From assembly GCA_964461335.1 (NCBI GenBank), contig CAYWTY010000004.1, forward strand, positions 1 to 52,538: 52,538 nt of DNA, written 5' to 3'. The notes under the pieces are model-generated. The model searched no databases. It had not been told where the DNA came from and saw nothing but the letters and a program-made list of their open reading frames with translations. How positions within the stretch are numbered: the stretch's first letter is position 1; each line of letters begins with the position of its first letter. This document shows, one piece after another, positions 1 through 8,425 of this stretch. The position numbers and the translations under genes are program-made. This DNA is from JAKJBL01 sp964461335 (GTDB taxonomy: Bacteria; Bacillota; Clostridia; Christensenellales; CAG-138).

Positions 1-143
1 GTGGGTGGGCGCAACGGAAAGCTCAAAATACTGGCTTGGTGTACTTAACGGACTCGAAATAAACGGTGCTATTTGGAACTAAAATCACCCTAAACCTTGA
101 TATACCAGGCTTTTGGAGGCCTGTAAAACTTAAAATTTTGCTT

Positions 144-169
144 AGTTCTCTCCATCAGTTCTCTCCAAT
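144..169. repeat. 13-bp tandem direct repeat
   Basis: The 11-mer AGTTCTCTCCA occurs at 144-154 and again at 157-167, a period of 13 bases, just upstream of tRNA-Ser. No gene is visible in 1-211. Short direct repeats beside a tRNA and an integrase remnant could be recombinase arm sites, but that is only a guess. Confidence 0.5.
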
Positions 170-211
170 TTCCAGAGAATTTCTGAGGGCTGATGTTTAG
201 AAATAAATATT

Positions 212-307
212 GGAGAAGTACCCAAGTGGCTGAAGGGTCCGCTCTCGAAAAGCGGTAGGACGGCATGAAAAGTCGTCGCGAGGGTTCAAATCCCTCCTTC
301 TCCGCCA
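212..307 (+). tRNA. tRNA-Ser (anticodon CGA)
   Basis: A complete type II tRNA with a long variable arm. The acceptor strands GGAGAAG (212-218) and CTTCTCC (297-303) pair fully, followed by discriminator G304 and an encoded CCA (305-307). The anticodon stem CCGCT/AGCGG closes the loop CTCGAAA, giving anticodon CGA for the serine codon UCG. The T-arm carries GGTTCAAATCC. A recombinase remnant ends 44 bases beyond the 3' end, which fits the common use of tRNA 3' ends as integration sites. Confidence 0.97.
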
Positions 308-313
308 GAATCT

Positions 314-347
314 AACGATTTTCCTCTGCATAGGAAAGTCGTTTTTT
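314..347 (+). terminator. intrinsic terminator after tRNA-Ser
   Basis: AACGATTTTCCT (314-325) pairs with AGGAAAGTCGTT (332-343) with one G-U pair and a 6-base loop, and a run of six T follows (342-347). It lies between tRNA-Ser and the end of the convergent chimeric ORF. Confidence 0.85.
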
Positions 348-350
348 CTT

Positions 351-1247
351 TTATGGGGGTGTAGGTGCATTAGCTTCCTCTCCTTCAACTGTGCCTGTGT
401 CCTCAATCATGTTTCCAAAGTTCAGTCCTTCAACCATAGCTTGAGCTGATGATAATTTTGAGCTGTAATCAAGATGAGCATAAATATTAGCTGTAGTTGA
501 GAAATCACTATGACCGAGCCAATCTTGGATCTGCTTCATCGGTACATTATTGGCTAGAAGCAAACTAGCACAGCTATGTCTTAGATCATGAAAACGAATT
601 CTTCTAAAATCATGTTTCGCAAGTAGCTTTGGGAAAGTGGATGTAATATAGCCAGGTCTCATCCTCTCACCAAGTGTGAAGCTCGCCTCAACAATCACCT
701 CACTTTCTTTCCACCCCTTTGCCATATCGCCTTTTCTTATTCTTACATGGTTTGCAATATTTGAGCCCTGTACAGGCCAACATTCCTTTACAAGCCTATA
801 ATCTCCAAGTTTTTCGTGAATTAGTTGAGCGTCTGGTTTAATTGCATCGCCCGGCGAGTTTATTACAGGCAACTGTTCATATTCTATTTTTATCAACCCG
901 GCTGCCCTTATGGCTTCAAGTTTGCTATTTGCAACCACAACAGCAATTGGTTCACCCAAATATCTAACCCGGCCAATAGCAATTGGTGGCCTATCTTCAA
1001 CAAAGGTGCCAGTCATAATTCCAGCAGCAGATTCCCCGGTTATAACAGCTTGTACGCCCCTTGCATGCATTGCTTGAGTAATATCTATCTTTTTCATGTT
1101 TGCGTGTGCATGAGGGCTTATAACCAACTTTGCATATAACGCCGGGGGCAAAATTTTATCGCTGCAAAATTTTGTTTTGCCAGCCACTTTGTCTTGTATG
1201 TCTTTTCTGATTACCGGTTTTCCTATTGAAATTGTTTCATTTAGCAT
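351..1247 (-). pseudogene. chimera: molybdenum hydroxylase N-terminus joined to tyrosine recombinase C-terminus
   Basis: This 298-aa open frame joins two unrelated families. Residues 1 to about 190 match the a/b hammerhead domain that opens the large subunit of xanthine dehydrogenase/aldehyde oxidase, with motifs such as LPPALYAKLVISPHAHA and RYLGEPIAVVVA. From about residue 192 the protein becomes the catalytic C-terminus of a phage/ICE tyrosine recombinase: RFHDLRHSCASLLL, then WLGHSDFSTTANIYAH with the His and the nucleophilic Tyr. The recombinase lacks its DNA-binding half and first catalytic Arg. The hydroxylase lacks its molybdopterin-binding domains. Neither activity is expected. The join is in frame near 670-680, and GGTAGGAAAG precedes the ATG. 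A deletion through an integrated element beside tRNA-Ser is the simplest origin. Whether the frame is translated is unknown. Confidence 0.85.
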
Positions 1248-1332
1248 CTTTCCTACCGAATCCCATATATTTGCTTATTTCCATCTTATGAATATGCCCG
1301 TTACTAAAACGCGCTATTCAATGCACATGCAC

Positions 1333-1986
1333 TTAAAAGTCATAAAGTAATTTTGCAATGCCTAATTCGTCAAAAAACAAGAACCGACCTAAAAATATGG
1401 CTGCAACATAAACAATTGGTTCAACTCTGTAGTTGCCAACAGCTTTGCCAGACCATTTTGAAAAATACGAAAGGCACCTGAAAAGCAGGCACCCGATTAA
1501 TGCTCCAGTTGTATTTAGAATCAAATCATCAATATCGCTTCTTCTGTTGTTAAAAAGCTGGCTAATCTCTATAAGCGCTGAAAGCGAAAAGCCGAACAAA
1601 GCAATATAAGCTAACTTGTTAGTTTCAGTCCATAGCAATGGCAAAAGAAACCCTAATGGGATGAAAAGCAGTATGTTTTGCAAGTAAGTCACTACATCTA
1701 TCTCTCGCGAAAACGGCAAAGTATTTATTTGACTCGAGTATATTTTAATTCCAAACCTGCGCAGTTCGCATAATGTGCCTGCTTGCGTAAAGTGAAAAAC
1801 TCCAATTAAATATAGGGCAAAAGTAATTGCAGGCAAAAGATATCGTCTTTTAACACTTTGGTGCTTGGGCAATATCCGAAAATAAATTAACGCCAAAATG
1901 AAGGGGAATATTTCGACAACGAACTCATAGCATATAATAAGCAGGCTGTTCACCTCTATTTTCCCTTTTCTTTGATATATCAACAC
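1333..1986 (-). CDS. VanZ-like membrane protein
   Basis: A 217-aa (GTG start) polytopic membrane protein of the VanZ-like family. The family core is visible: a loop ending in NILLFIPLGFLLPLLW, then SALIEISQLF and SDIDDLILNTTGALIG, with hydrophobic segments near residues 14-35, 50-68, 100-120, 128-146 and 155-170. The founding VanZ gives low-level teicoplanin resistance; most relatives, including this one, have no known role. An alternative GTG at residue 12 lies about 8 bases after AAAGGG and may be the true start, giving 206 aa. The protein ends in an extra hydrophobic tail. It stands alone upstream of the chimeric ORF on the same strand. Confidence 0.8.
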   Translation of the reverse strand: MLIYQRKGKIEVNSLLIICYEFVVEIFPFILALIYFRILPKHQSVKRRYLLPAITFALYLIGVFHFTQAGTLCELRRFGIKIYSSQINTLPFSREIDVVTYLQNILLFIPLGFLLPLLWTETNKLAYIALFGFSLSALIEISQLFNNRRSDIDDLILNTTGALIGCLLFRCLSYFSKWSGKAVGNYRVEPIVYVAAIFLGRFLFFDELGIAKLLYDF

Positions 1987-1999
1987 TCGCGATTCTTAA

Positions 2000-2027
2000 A
2001 TATTAATAGCTAAACAAGTTTACACAA
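2000..2027 (-). promoter_or_regulatory. possible promoter for the VanZ-like gene
   Basis: On the minus strand TTGTGT (2022-2027) and TAATAT (2000-2005) are separated by 16 bases, a few bases upstream of the VanZ-like start. Both boxes are moderate matches. Confidence 0.35.
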
Positions 2028-2456
2028 CCCTTTGCTTGCGAAGGTTAGTCTATGCCTAAGATAGCAAAACTAATCTGCATATTAGCTAAGGAATGCAAAT
2101 GATTAGCTGTAAGTCAGCGCACTTGTATAGAGCAAGCTACTACGAATTTTGCTATGTAAGCTTAATCCCTAATTGATTCATGATAGAATACTAATGTAAT
2201 TAGTCAATAAATAAGGTTTAATGCTAAATGTGTCAGGAAAAAATAAGATGTGCAATGCCCCTACTATATTGTATAAACTTATATCAACAGCGCCTCACCC
2301 TTGCTGTCGCGAAAAAGCAATTGTAATAAGCCCTCATTTAAAGAATACAAGCCGAACCATTATGTTGCTTGCAGGCTATATGAATGAAAAAGACAACTTA
2401 AAGCTAACCTTAAGTTGCCCGAATTGCACCAAAATAGCGTAGTAAAGCTATTGAAC
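2028..2456. other. intergenic stretch without a convincing gene
   Basis: About 430 bases with no recognisable gene. A 73-codon frame at 2221-2442 (plus) starts after a weak AAGGTTTA, has unremarkable composition and resembles no family I know, so it is not called. AT-rich segments around 2060-2220 show no clear terminator or riboswitch. Confidence 0.5.
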
Positions 2457-3242
2457 TTAACCCCGTAAAACGCCGGGCCACTTGAGATAGAATTCAACAT
2501 TAACTTGGGCAGTTACCAAAATCAACCCTGCTTGAATAGGGATACTGTTTATTTCGGGCTCTTGATTAGTGGGGAAGACCGACTGGCTCAGCATTCGTGG
2601 GTTTTCGCTATTCTCGTATATTGATAGAGGTCCAATTATATCAACATCAGAAGCAAGCGAGATAATATGCGCCTTTTCGTATGCATCAGCTACTGCTAAC
2701 GAAAGGGCTTCTTGATAATGCTTTTTTGCATCCACTAACGCAAACTCAAGCCTTAGCAACTCCTCAGCACCTGCTTTAACTGCTTCGGAAACCAAGTTGC
2801 CTGCCTGTTTTACTTTCTGTGTTTTTATAACAACAATATTTGAGACTTCATAACTTGAAATTTGAGCAAGTATTTTATCATGGTCGTTTACTGGGAGAAT
2901 ACTGGCTTCTGTGATTCTTATGTCTTCACGTGCTATGCCTATTGCTTGAATTGCTTCAACAACTGCATCAACCTTTAATGTGTTTTGCTCTTGTGCTTCT
3001 TCAGCAATGCTTGCCTGCGTTTTAACAGCAAATTCGGCCCATAATAAATCGGGCGATACTTCTATTTCCCCATTCCCCATTACTGTTAGTATGCGTTCAT
3101 CTCTCTCCAGCTCCTGTTTTATAACTATTTCTTGAGCAGGTTTTTGTTCCTTAACAGTTTTATCAATTTCTTCTCGCGATTTACATCCGATAACTACAGC
3201 TACCAGCACGCCCAGCAAGAATAATAGTTTTACCTTTTTCAT
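2457..3242 (-). CDS. SIMPL-domain lipoprotein (DUF541/YggE type)
   Basis: A 261-aa secreted lipoprotein. The N-terminus MKKVKLLFLLGVLVAVVIGC is a signal peptide ending in a lipobox with Cys20, so the protein should be lipidated and held on the outer face of the membrane. The rest is the SIMPL domain (VMGNGEIEVSPDLLWAEFAV, then alternating strands to NVEFYL), the fold of the E. coli stress protein YggE and of BP26. Its molecular role is unclear. The start at 3242 was chosen over the longer frame to 3299 because GGAGGT lies five bases before this ATG and the lipobox fits it. It follows yebC on the same strand, probably as the last gene of udg-yebC. Confidence 0.85.
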   Translation of the reverse strand: MKKVKLLFLLGVLVAVVIGCKSREEIDKTVKEQKPAQEIVIKQELERDERILTVMGNGEIEVSPDLLWAEFAVKTQASIAEEAQEQNTLKVDAVVEAIQAIGIAREDIRITEASILPVNDHDKILAQISSYEVSNIVVIKTQKVKQAGNLVSEAVKAGAEELLRLEFALVDAKKHYQEALSLAVADAYEKAHIISLASDVDIIGPLSIYENSENPRMLSQSVFPTNQEPEINSIPIQAGLILVTAQVNVEFYLKWPGVLRG

Positions 3243-3299
3243 TTGACCTCCATGCAAATAGTGCATGCCTTCATTACGCCTTTTGTCTTTGGAGTACAT

Positions 3300-4046
3300 T
3301 TAGTTTTCCTGCGCTTCCTTGGGTAATATGCCATTATGGAATACATCCTGCACATCATCATTATCATCTAGTAAATCCAAAAACCGCTCGACCTTAGCTG
3401 CTGTTTCTTGATCAACTATATCTACCGAATTCTGTGGAACCATGCCCAAATCAGATGAAATTAAATCATAGCCTAAGTTTTCAAGTGCTTCGCGCACTTG
3501 CGAAAAATCATCAGCTGCTGTATAGACTTCAAATGCATCATCAAGCGCAGCAAAATCCTCGGCGCCTGCTTCAAGTGCTGCCATCATAACTTCATCTTCA
3601 TTAAGCTTATTATCTCTTTCGATGACAATAATCCCTTTTTTATCAAACATCCATGATACACAACCTGCCGCCCCTAAGGAACCTCCGCTTTTGTCGAATA
3701 TATATCTCATTTCAGCAGCAGTTCGATTACGGTTATCCGTAACTGCTTCAACTATAACTGCTACGCCGCTAGGACCGTAGCCTTCATATGTGCATTCTTC
3801 AAAGTTTACCGTACCCATTTCGCCAGAGGCTTTTTTAATAGAACGCGCAATATTATCGTTTGGCATGTTGTTTGCCTTTGCCTTTGCAATTACATCCCTA
3901 AGCTTTGAGTTATTTATTGGATCAGGGCCACCTTCTTTAACAGCAATTGCAATTTCTCGACCAATCTTTGTGAAGGCTTTACCCCGTTGAGCATCGGTCT
4001 TTTCCTTTTTGTTTTTGATATTAGCCCATTTGGAATGGCCTGCCAT
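3300..4046 (-). CDS. yebC: YebC/PmpR-type (TACO1) translation or DNA-binding regulator
   Basis: A 248-aa protein of full family length, opening with the signature MAGHSKWANIKNKKEKTDA and continuing through GGPDPINNSKLRDVIAKAKA and YEGYGPSGVAVIVEA. The family was first described as DNA-binding regulators; recent work on YebC2 and TACO1 links members to relief of ribosome stalling, so either role is possible. The start overlaps the stop of the upstream uracil-DNA glycosylase gene as TAATG, indicating translational coupling, and GGGGGG lies eight bases before it. The C-terminus is acidic (FLDLLDDNDDVQDVFHN). Confidence 0.95.
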   Translation of the reverse strand: MAGHSKWANIKNKKEKTDAQRGKAFTKIGREIAIAVKEGGPDPINNSKLRDVIAKAKANNMPNDNIARSIKKASGEMGTVNFEECTYEGYGPSGVAVIVEAVTDNRNRTAAEMRYIFDKSGGSLGAAGCVSWMFDKKGIIVIERDNKLNEDEVMMAALEAGAEDFAALDDAFEVYTAADDFSQVREALENLGYDLISSDLGMVPQNSVDIVDQETAAKVERFLDLLDDNDDVQDVFHNGILPKEAQEN

Positions 4047-4672
4047 TAGTTGTCCCCCCGTTTCATTTCAGTTGCTAATTTCTGATTTTCAATGCATTCA
4101 GAAGAATCAGCATTAAGTGTTAATAGTTTCTCTTGTAGTGATTTCATATCAGCCCAGGCTTCAACTTTTCTCTTCGAATCTCGTAAAAGCGCTGCTGGGT
4201 GGTAAGTGGGCATTATCAGAACACCCCGCTTTTCCTTCCATATGCCTCGGTCGCGTGTAATTTTCACATTTGGGTCATAAATATACATAGCCGCTGTAGC
4301 CCCAAGGCAGACGATAATCTTAGGCTTTAGCAGAGCTGTCTGGGCACGCAGATATGGCAAACACATGTTTGCTTCTTCTGGCAGCGGAGTTCTGTTCTTT
4401 GGCGGTCTGCATTTAATAATATTTGATATGTACACCTCGGCTCGCTCAAGTCCGATTGATGCAAGCATTTTATCAAGCAGCTTACCAGCTTGCCCAACAA
4501 ACGGTCTGCCTTGAGCATCTTCATCACGCCCAGGCCCTTCCCCTACAAAAAGAATATCTGCTTTCAAATTGCCTTCACCAAGAACAGGTAAAGTGCGCTC
4601 TTTTGATAAAGCACATTTATCACAATTAGCCACACAGGATTGGAGAGTTTCCCAATTAAGCAGCATCTTCAC
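4046..4672 (-). CDS. uracil-DNA glycosylase, family 4 (Fe-S)
   Basis: A 208-aa DNA repair enzyme that removes uracil from DNA. It has the [4Fe-4S] cysteine pattern of families 4/5 (C17 and C20 near the N-terminus, then one Cys in NIIKCRPP and one in ANMCLPYL), motif A GEGPGRDEDAQGRPFVGQAG and the C-terminal TYHPAALLRD motif. Family 4 is thermostable in the best-known cases but is common in mesophilic clostridia. It is first in an apparent udg-yebC-SIMPL operon and overlaps yebC by one base. About 20 residues after the catalytic core are not conserved. Confidence 0.93.
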   Translation of the reverse strand: MKMLLNWETLQSCVANCDKCALSKERTLPVLGEGNLKADILFVGEGPGRDEDAQGRPFVGQAGKLLDKMLASIGLERAEVYISNIIKCRPPKNRTPLPEEANMCLPYLRAQTALLKPKIIVCLGATAAMYIYDPNVKITRDRGIWKEKRGVLIMPTYHPAALLRDSKRKVEAWADMKSLQEKLLTLNADSSECIENQKLATEMKRGDN

Positions 4673-4775
4673 TCCATGTTTATTTGCTTTGAAAGAACTA
4701 AGCAGCCTTATTCAAAGTGGCATTTCTGCGCCCAAATGCAAACAGCTTAGCCACCGGAAGTTTAACACTAACCGA

Positions 4776-4784
4776 ATCATACCA
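4776..4784 (-). promoter_or_regulatory. possible extended -10 promoter upstream of udg-yebC
   Basis: The minus strand reads TGGTATGAT (TGn followed by TATGAT), about 105 bases before the glycosylase start. No good -35 box is seen. The rest of 4673-4922 holds nothing recognisable. Confidence 0.35.
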
Positions 4785-4922
4785 CAGAATTGGGAGTTCT
4801 ACCAGAGAGAGATATAGGTGAGTCGTTAAACCAATACTTATGAGATAGTTGCTTTGTTTTCCGCATGTTAATACATTTATGATGGATTACAAATAGAAGG
4901 GTTGTATCTAAAAAGAATAAGC

Positions 4923-4960
4923 AAAAACCCCGCCTTAGTTAAACTTCTAATACGGGGTTT
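4923..4960 (-). terminator. intrinsic terminator after the aminotransferase gene
   Basis: AAACCCCG and CGGGGTTT (4953-4960 and 4925-4932) form an 8-bp stem with a 20-base loop. On the minus strand the stem ends in a run of five T. It lies 20 bases beyond the aminotransferase stop. Confidence 0.7.
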
Positions 4961-4979
4961 ATTATGCTATTATTTGAGC

Positions 4980-6167
4980 TTATATGCTCTGGCTTATAAG
5001 CTTCCCAAGTCGCTCAAGGCCAACCATCATGAGTTCAGGTGTTGATGAGGAGAAATTAAGCCGCATTGTGTTTTGGCCCATTGTAGTCACATCAGTATAG
5101 AAATACTGGCCAGGAATAAATGCAACCTTTGCCTCCTGTGTAGCGCGTTTTAGTATTGCAGGCATGTCAGGGGTTCCAGGGAACTCACCCCACACGAAAA
5201 GGCCGCCTTCAGGCTGTGTATGACGGAATGACGATGGGAAGAACTTACTGATGCCATCCAACATTGCATCAAGCCGCTTAGTATACATCGCAATTACCTG
5301 TTTTAAATGTTCGGGCAACAATCCTTGCCTTAGGAATGAATCGGCAATTGCTTGAGTGAGGTTCGATGTATGCGTATCACTGCTCTGCTTTGCAACAGTA
5401 AGCTTTCTTACAATGTCAGGCTCAGCTACAAGGGCTCCAACGCGCAGACCAGGAGATAAAATCTTGCTGAAGCTGTTAAGCATTATTACATTACCGGTTT
5501 TATCAAATGTTTTTATAGGCGGCACTGCTTCGCCGCGATAACGTAAATCGCAATATGGGTCATCCTCAAGCACTATAAAATCATACTTGGAGGCTAGCTC
5601 AGCTATTGCACGCCTGCGCTCAAGCCCAAGCGTTTTTCCTGTTGGGTTTTGGAAGGTGGGGATAACATAAAAGAGCTTGGGGTTATGAATGCGAATTTTC
5701 TCTTCAAGCTCATTAATGTCAATGCCCTCATCATCCATTTCAATGGGTACACACTGAGCTTGATAAGTACGAAACGCCTGCAGTGCGCCAACGAAAGTAG
5801 GAGATTCAACAAGCACAACATCACCTGGGTCTAAAAACACTTTACTCGTAAGGTCTAAACCCTGTGTAGAGCCTGTTAGCATAAGCACATTTTCTTCTTT
5901 TGCCTGCACACCTTTTGGATGTACGAGATGTTCAAGATAAGAAGTGCGAAGAGGTGGATACCCTTCTGTAGTGCCATACTGAAGTATGCTGGCGCCGTTT
6001 TGTTCAAGCACTTCATGCGCAATTCGCTCTACAGTTCCAATAGGGAAAGCTTCTTTTGCAGGGTTTCCGCCTCCAAAGGAGATTATTTCCGGGTCCGCCA
6101 TAAGCTTTAGAATTTCTCTAATTATGCTGCCGGACATGCCGGACATTCGGGTTGCATACTTTACCAT
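4980..6167 (-). CDS. PLP-dependent aminotransferase, class I/II (2-aminoadipate/KAT-like)
   Basis: A 395-aa fold-type I aminotransferase. It shows SGMSGSIIREILKLM at the start, as in the LysN/kynurenine-aminotransferase-like subgroup, then FGGGNPAKEAFP, substrate-loop QNPTG (Asn174), EDDPY (Asp203) and the PLP lysine K235 in NSFSKILSPG. Members act on 2-aminoadipate, aromatic or branched amino acids; the substrate cannot be told here. The start at 6167 has AAGGAG nine bases upstream, whereas the longer frame to 6269 adds 34 residues without family similarity. There is no N-terminal GntR domain, so it is not a MocR regulator. It diverges from dnaX. Confidence 0.88.
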   Translation of the reverse strand: MVKYATRMSGMSGSIIREILKLMADPEIISFGGGNPAKEAFPIGTVERIAHEVLEQNGASILQYGTTEGYPPLRTSYLEHLVHPKGVQAKEENVLMLTGSTQGLDLTSKVFLDPGDVVLVESPTFVGALQAFRTYQAQCVPIEMDDEGIDINELEEKIRIHNPKLFYVIPTFQNPTGKTLGLERRRAIAELASKYDFIVLEDDPYCDLRYRGEAVPPIKTFDKTGNVIMLNSFSKILSPGLRVGALVAEPDIVRKLTVAKQSSDTHTSNLTQAIADSFLRQGLLPEHLKQVIAMYTKRLDAMLDGISKFFPSSFRHTQPEGGLFVWGEFPGTPDMPAILKRATQEAKVAFIPGQYFYTDVTTMGQNTMRLNFSSSTPELMMVGLERLGKLISQSI

Positions 6168-6330
6168 ACAAATACGCTCCTTATACGTCATTATGGCACT
6201 GTCGGGCCCTTGCCCATTTCTGCCAAGCTTTATAGCTCTATTGTATAGTTGTTGCTTTGTTGGGTGCAAATATATAATTGTGCCAAAACCAGAATATACA
6301 ATCCAAACAGCTATGATTAGGTGTTAGGCG

Positions 6331-6415
6331 CAACAAATCAGCCAACAAATCAGCATTGATTGAATATTGGTGATATCCAATGGTACAATAGTACAAATGG
6401 TGATTTGTCTATAAT
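6331..6415. promoter_or_regulatory. divergent control region between the aminotransferase gene and dnaX
   Basis: A perfect 12-bp tandem repeat, CAACAAATCAGC at 6331-6342 and 6343-6354, is followed by the palindrome GTAC-AATA-GTAC (6383-6394) and a TATAAT box (6410-6415) facing dnaX. The -35 region of that box is poor and overlaps the palindrome, so a bound regulator could act here. The protein that might bind is unknown. Confidence 0.45.
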
Positions 6416-6465
6416 TAATCGATAAAATTAGATTTCAACCATCTAAAACCTAAAGGAGTGCGGCA

Positions 6466-8082
6466 ATGTCATATCAGGCGCTATACAGGGAATTCCGGCC
6501 GAGACGCTTCAGTGAACTCATAGGCCAGGAGCATATTACGACAACACTCAAAAACCAAATCAAATATAATAATTTATCGCATGCATATCTGTTCAGCGGC
6601 GCCCGGGGCACTGGCAAAACAAGCACAGCAAAAATATTCAGCCGTGCGCTTAACTGCCTAACCCCAAATGAAGGTGAGCCCTGCGGTAATTGCGAAGGTT
6701 GCTCGAGTGTTAACGAAAATGATATTGATATTGTTGAACTAGATGCTGCTTCTAATAGAGGAATAGAAGAAATGCGCCTTCTCTTGGAAAAAGCTCGATT
6801 TACCCCTTTTAAGCTGCGTTACAAAGTATACATTATAGACGAAGCACATATGCTTACATCTGAAGCTGCAAGCATGCTTCTAAAAACACTGGAGGAACCT
6901 CCAGAATACATGGTTTTTATGCTTGCAACTACAGAACCCCAAAAGATACCTGCTACCATAATATCCCGCTGTCAGCGCTTTGATTTTCGAAGGTTAAGAG
7001 TAACAAGCATTGTTGAAAGGCTAACGCAAATACTAAGCTGCACAGGAAAATCTATAGATGAAGGCGGTCTGCACGCAATTGCAAGTGCTGCAGACGGAAG
7101 CATGCGCGATGCGCTTAGCCTTGCTGACCAATGCCTATCGTTTTGCGGCCATCATGTTGCTGAAAACGATGTCTATGATGTTCTTGGCAGCATGCACCCA
7201 GATTTTCTATTTAACATGGCAGATGCGTTACTTGAATCAGATGCTGCTAAAGCCCTTCTTCTATTAGATGAAGTTGTAAAAGGCGGAAGAGACATAGGAG
7301 TCTTTACAAGTAGCCTCACACAGCATTTCCGTGCTCTCCTATTAGTAAAAGCATGCAACAATTGCGCCGATCTGCTCGAATGTACCTCGGATACCTTGGA
7401 GCGATATTACTCACAAGCAAAGATTTGCTCTCAACTGAGGTTGTTACGAGCATTAGAACTGCTTTCTCGCACGCAAAATGACTTAAAGTGGATAAAGCTG
7501 CCGCGTATTTTACTTGAGACTGCTTTAGTTCGAATTTGCCTGCCTGAAAACGAACAGAACTTCCTCGCCCTATCTGAACGAATATCACGAATAGAAGCAT
7601 CACTGCAAAACAAACTGCACTCAGCTTACCAGGAAAAAGTACTGCCTGCAGAAATTACTATTCCAGATATGAGCTTTAATAAAGACCTCACAACTTCCAC
7701 AAGGCCAGAAACTCCAGAACAAAAGCAAGATATTCCAATGTCTTTCCATACTGACAACCCAAAAGCGGTGGAACAAAAACAACTTTTCGCAGATGCGGGC
7801 TGCTTGGAAAGCTTTAGCAAGGCAAAAGCAAATGACGATGCACGCTATGCTCCGGCTTGGTGCGAACTGTGTAAAGCACTTCAATTAAAAAACTTTGCAC
7901 TCTTTCAAAATGCAAAAAATGCAGCAAGTGCCATGCTTTACGAAAATACCCTTTGCGTTATGTTTTCACCTGAATTCGAAGCGGATTATAATTCACTAAA
8001 TGCAAAGAAAAGTTTTGAACTTCTTAAAAAGCTGCTTGAAGAACACAACCCTAATTTACAGCTTTGCTTAAAGCTAAGCTAA
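6466..8082 (+). CDS. dnaX: DNA polymerase III subunit gamma/tau
   Basis: A 538-aa AAA+ clamp-loader subunit. It opens with YQALYREFRPRRFSELIGQ, has Walker A GARGTGKT (residues 45-52), a zinc module with C64, C73, C76 and C79, the DEAH-type Walker B in YIIDEAHMLTSEA and sensor/SRC motif IISRCQRF. Within the replisome it assembles the beta clamp loader. The C-terminal third (from about residue 380) is variable and ends in a short tau-like domain. AAAGGAG lies seven bases before the ATG. The usual neighbours ebfC and recR are absent; it is followed by a converging small gene. Confidence 0.95.
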   Translation: MSYQALYREFRPRRFSELIGQEHITTTLKNQIKYNNLSHAYLFSGARGTGKTSTAKIFSRALNCLTPNEGEPCGNCEGCSSVNENDIDIVELDAASNRGIEEMRLLLEKARFTPFKLRYKVYIIDEAHMLTSEAASMLLKTLEEPPEYMVFMLATTEPQKIPATIISRCQRFDFRRLRVTSIVERLTQILSCTGKSIDEGGLHAIASAADGSMRDALSLADQCLSFCGHHVAENDVYDVLGSMHPDFLFNMADALLESDAAKALLLLDEVVKGGRDIGVFTSSLTQHFRALLLVKACNNCADLLECTSDTLERYYSQAKICSQLRLLRALELLSRTQNDLKWIKLPRILLETALVRICLPENEQNFLALSERISRIEASLQNKLHSAYQEKVLPAEITIPDMSFNKDLTTSTRPETPEQKQDIPMSFHTDNPKAVEQKQLFADAGCLESFSKAKANDDARYAPAWCELCKALQLKNFALFQNAKNAASAMLYENTLCVMFSPEFEADYNSLNAKKSFELLKKLLEEHNPNLQLCLKLS

Positions 8083-8121
8083 AACAGCACTACACAGTAA
8101 GCTTTTTGTTCAGCAATTACG

Positions 8122-8298
8122 CTAAATATCTCCCTTTAGTAGGTTCTGAGCATAGGCTTGCAGGCTGGAGAATGTATTAACACTTCCTGCGCGTGAACTT
8201 ATATGATCCCGCACATAGTCTGGAAGCATATTGAAGTACTTCCAGGCATTTGCATCGCTCTTAAGAAGAGTGTGCATATCACTATATCTTTGCTCCAT
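8122..8298 (-). CDS. small conserved clostridial protein, 58 aa
   Basis: A 58-aa frame that starts RYSDMHTLLKSDANAWKYF and continues LPDYVRDHISSRAGSVN, FSSLQAYAQNLLKGD. The pattern Y-x-x-L-P-D-Y-V-R ... N-x-F-x-S-L-x-x-Y-A resembles small uncharacterised proteins I have seen in clostridial genomes; no function is known to me. GAGGTGG lies just upstream of the ATG at 8298. It is predicted to be helical, soluble and without a signal. It sits between convergent dnaX and uvrC on the uvrC strand. Confidence 0.75.
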   Translation of the reverse strand: MEQRYSDMHTLLKSDANAWKYFNMLPDYVRDHISSRAGSVNTFSSLQAYAQNLLKGDI

Positions 8299-8425
8299 AA
8301 TACCACCTCATTACATGGTATTATTGCACAAGCTTAGTTAAATAATGCAGGTTGAACGAAAACTAAATAAAGAAATGTTTAGGCTTAAGAAAACGCACAG
8401 AATTGCACTTTTACTTGAGGTTTCT

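Noticed and set aside
197..406. 69-codon frame across the tRNA-Ser
   Set aside because: It overlaps a clear tRNA gene and its terminator on the opposite strand.
825..1139. 104-codon plus-strand frame inside the chimeric gene
   Set aside because: It lies opposite recognisable hydroxylase sequence and has no ribosome site; a shadow frame.
2221..2442. 73-codon open frame on the plus strand
   Set aside because: Weak ribosome site, no family resemblance and composition like the surrounding AT-rich spacer.
4980..6269. MocR-type (GntR-aminotransferase) regulator
   Set aside because: There is no winged helix at the N-terminus; the extra 34 residues upstream are not a DNA-binding domain.
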